Below, piece after piece: positions 7,639 through 8,484 of a stretch of DNA of 8,484 bases (position 1 is the stretch's first letter; each line of letters opens with the position of its first letter). Source of the stretch: Candidatus Aminicenantota bacterium. GTDB lineage: Bacteria > Acidobacteriota > Aminicenantia > UBA2199. A model generated the notes under the pieces. It worked only from the letters and a program-made list of their open reading frames with translations. It made no database searches and had not been told where the DNA came from. A program made the position numbers and the translations under genes. The stretch covers positions 1 to 8,484 of the forward strand of contig JAOZTV010000125.1 of assembly GCA_029939015.1 (NCBI GenBank), in the 5' to 3' direction.

Positions 7639-8097
7639 TTACCAAATGGCTTTTAGATACTCTGCGATTTTTTCCAACCATTTTTTGTCAATATCATCAA
7701 AATCATTCAGTGTTTCACTATCAACATCAAGGACTGCTTTTAAATTTCCACAACTGTCAAAAACAGGGACAACTATTTCTGATTTTGATCTTGAATCACA
7801 GGCAATATGTCCCGGAAATTTCTCGACATCTTCTACTAAAACAGTAGTCTTTTCATTTGCAGCTGCTGAACAAACACCCTTATTTATATCCAGTTTAACA
7901 CAAGCAGGAGGTCCCTGAAATGGTCCAAGAAGTAAATGGTCTTCTTTAAAAAAATAAAATCCTACCCAGAAAAAATTTGGGAATCTTTCCTTTAGTATTG
8001 CTGATACATTAGCCAGAGTTGAAATAGTATTAACGTGATTTTTTACTTTTGACCTGATTTGTTTTACTGCCCATTTATATGATTCTTCTTTTTGCAT
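7639..8097 (-). CDS. msrC: Free methionine-(R)-sulfoxide reductase (GAF-fold fRMsr)
   Basis: A 152-residue single GAF-domain protein that reduces free L-methionine-(R)-sulfoxide to methionine, normally using thioredoxin, in the cytoplasm. The family signature is clear: TLANVSAILKERFP, WVGFYF, LLLGPFQGPPACVKL, KGVCSAAA, FPGHIACDSRSKSEIVVPV and LDVDSE. The three catalytic or resolving cysteines are present as C66, C76 and C100, with the same spacing (10 and 24) as Cys84, Cys94 and Cys118 of E. coli MsrC. A fourth, C116, is extra. The glycine usual after GVC is replaced by Ser, a mild variation. The ATG at 8095-8097 is chosen because GGAG is 6 bases upstream; a TTG four codons earlier overlaps that site. 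The gene has its own candidate promoter and is separated from the TPR gene by 268 bases, so it is probably a single-gene unit protecting against oxidation. Confidence 0.94.
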   Translation of the reverse strand: MQKEESYKWAVKQIRSKVKNHVNTISTLANVSAILKERFPNFFWVGFYFFKEDHLLLGPFQGPPACVKLDINKGVCSAAANEKTTVLVEDVEKFPGHIACDSRSKSEIVVPVFDSCGNLKAVLDVDSETLNDFDDIDKKWLEKIAEYLKAIW

Positions 8098-8103
8098 TTT
8101 ATT

Positions 8104-8107
8104 CTCC
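8104..8107 (-). promoter_or_regulatory. Ribosome binding site of the fRMsr gene (decides the start)
   Basis: The minus strand reads ATTGGAGAATAAAATG, almost identical to the leader of the M3 peptidase gene. GGAG is 6 bases from the ATG at 8097, and the alternative TTG start at 8109 overlaps it. Confidence 0.8.
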
Positions 8108-8117
8108 AATTAAGAAA

Positions 8118-8144
8118 ATTATATTAATATGTATGTTTTGTCAA
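8118..8144 (-). promoter_or_regulatory. Candidate promoter of the fRMsr gene
   Basis: The minus strand has a perfect TTGACA (8139-8144) and a perfect TATAAT (8118-8123), but the spacer is only 15 bases. Transcription would start near 8111, giving a leader of about 14 bases that just includes the ribosome binding site. A 10-base palindrome, ATATTAATAT (8121-8130), overlaps the -10 box and the spacer. Confidence 0.5.
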
Positions 8145-8484
8145 ATTTAAACAACAAGTTACAAAAATATTCACTACCTTTTTTGAAACTATTTTATAGC
8201 AATTTGTGTCTTATACATATATGATGAATATTGCCTATAAGGATGGCAAAATATAAGATTGTTATCCCCCAACGTATAAAACAGAATATGTCACACGAGG
8301 GGACAAAATACAAGGTTAAAATGTGCTCAGTTAGGCAAAAATACAAGGTTAAACAGCTTGAGTATAAAACATAATCATATTTTGTTAAATTATCCATTTT
8401 GATTTCATCTTCTCATGATTTTTTAGAATTGAAACAAAAGACATCTGATTAAATAATATTTATAGACTTTTCTCCATTTAGTGT
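8145..8484. other. Stretch of 340 bases without a convincing gene at the right edge
   Basis: Besides the direct repeats, this stretch holds two competing small frames. One is a plus-strand frame (8243-8374, 43 codons, basic, starting MAKYKIVIPQ). The other is a minus-strand frame (8194-8397, 67 codons, hydrophobic and Cys-rich). Each runs across the repeats and neither has a well-placed ribosome binding site. Part of it (8264-8302) is noticeably richer in G and C than the surroundings (CCCCC, CACACGAGGGG). The last 80 bases show no feature I can support. Confidence 0.5.
8305..8353. repeat. Two exact 16-base direct repeats 33 bases apart, plus a degenerate third copy
   Basis: AAAATACAAGGTTAAA occurs at 8305-8320 and again at 8338-8353. 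A diverged copy, AAAATATAAGATTGTT, begins at 8248, 57 bases before the first. Both spacings are multiples of three. A second short repeat, GTATAAAACA, occurs at 8274-8283 and 8362-8371, at a similar distance (26 and 24 bases) after the first and third copies. This suggests duplication of a unit of about 40 bases. No function is recognised. Confidence 0.75.

Noticed and set aside
7562..7918. 118-codon plus-strand frame overlapping fRMsr
   Set aside because: Most of it is antisense to a clear fRMsr gene with all catalytic cysteines; its start lies in AT-rich intergenic DNA.
8194..8397. 67-codon minus-strand frame, hydrophobic and Cys-rich
   Set aside because: No well-placed ribosome binding site and no family resemblance; its repeated LYF motifs are just the reverse reading of the direct repeats. 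Not excluded, but not supported.
8449..8484. Possible end of another minus-strand gene at the right edge
   Set aside because: Eleven codons before a TAA in one frame and nineteen in another; far too short to tell from chance.

Overview
The window is AT-rich (roughly 70% A+T by eye), carries tightly packed bacterial genes and uses clear Shine-Dalgarno sites (GGAGA, GAGGG). The gene content points to a Gram-negative-type, low-GC bacterium: a Y_Y_Y-domain sensor kinase, a lipoprotein Dcp-type M3 peptidase, a TolB-like/TPR membrane protein and an RsbU/SpoIIE-type phosphatase. This mix is common in the Bacteroidetes/Ignavibacteria/Cloacimonetes side of the tree and in spirochaete-like lineages. 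The sequence alone does not let me name a taxon. There is no rRNA, tRNA, CRISPR array or recognisable insertion sequence.

Layout, left to right. Bases 2-1036 (+) are the 3' part of a sensor histidine kinase whose 5' end lies outside the window. Its last codons form a strong 17-bp hairpin. It converges, with only 11 bases between stop codons, on an M3-family peptidyl-dipeptidase lipoprotein (1048-3225, -), which has its own good sigma-70-like promoter at about 3261-3289. Upstream of that is a two-gene minus-strand operon. The first gene (5004-7370) is a membrane-anchored TolB-like plus TPR protein. The second (3359-5011) is a cytoplasmic protein with four TFIIB-type zinc-ribbon motifs fused to a PP2C/SpoIIE phosphatase. 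The two overlap by 8 bases. Bases 7371-7638 are a very AT-rich intergenic stretch with candidate promoters for this operon. Then comes a free methionine-(R)-sulfoxide reductase (7639-8097, -), followed by about 375 bases without a convincing gene that contain short direct repeats.

How the genes fit together. The window is dominated by signalling (histidine kinase; TPR protein with phosphatase), with two protein/amino-acid maintenance enzymes (oligopeptide degradation and repair of oxidised free methionine). The most interesting unit is the overlapping TolB-TPR/zinc-ribbon-phosphatase pair. The phosphatase lacks the usual PAS, GAF or receiver input domains and instead carries four zinc ribbons. 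The partner has three predicted membrane helices that would place its TPR array outside the cytoplasm. I infer a trans-envelope signalling pair; no partner or substrate is identifiable here.
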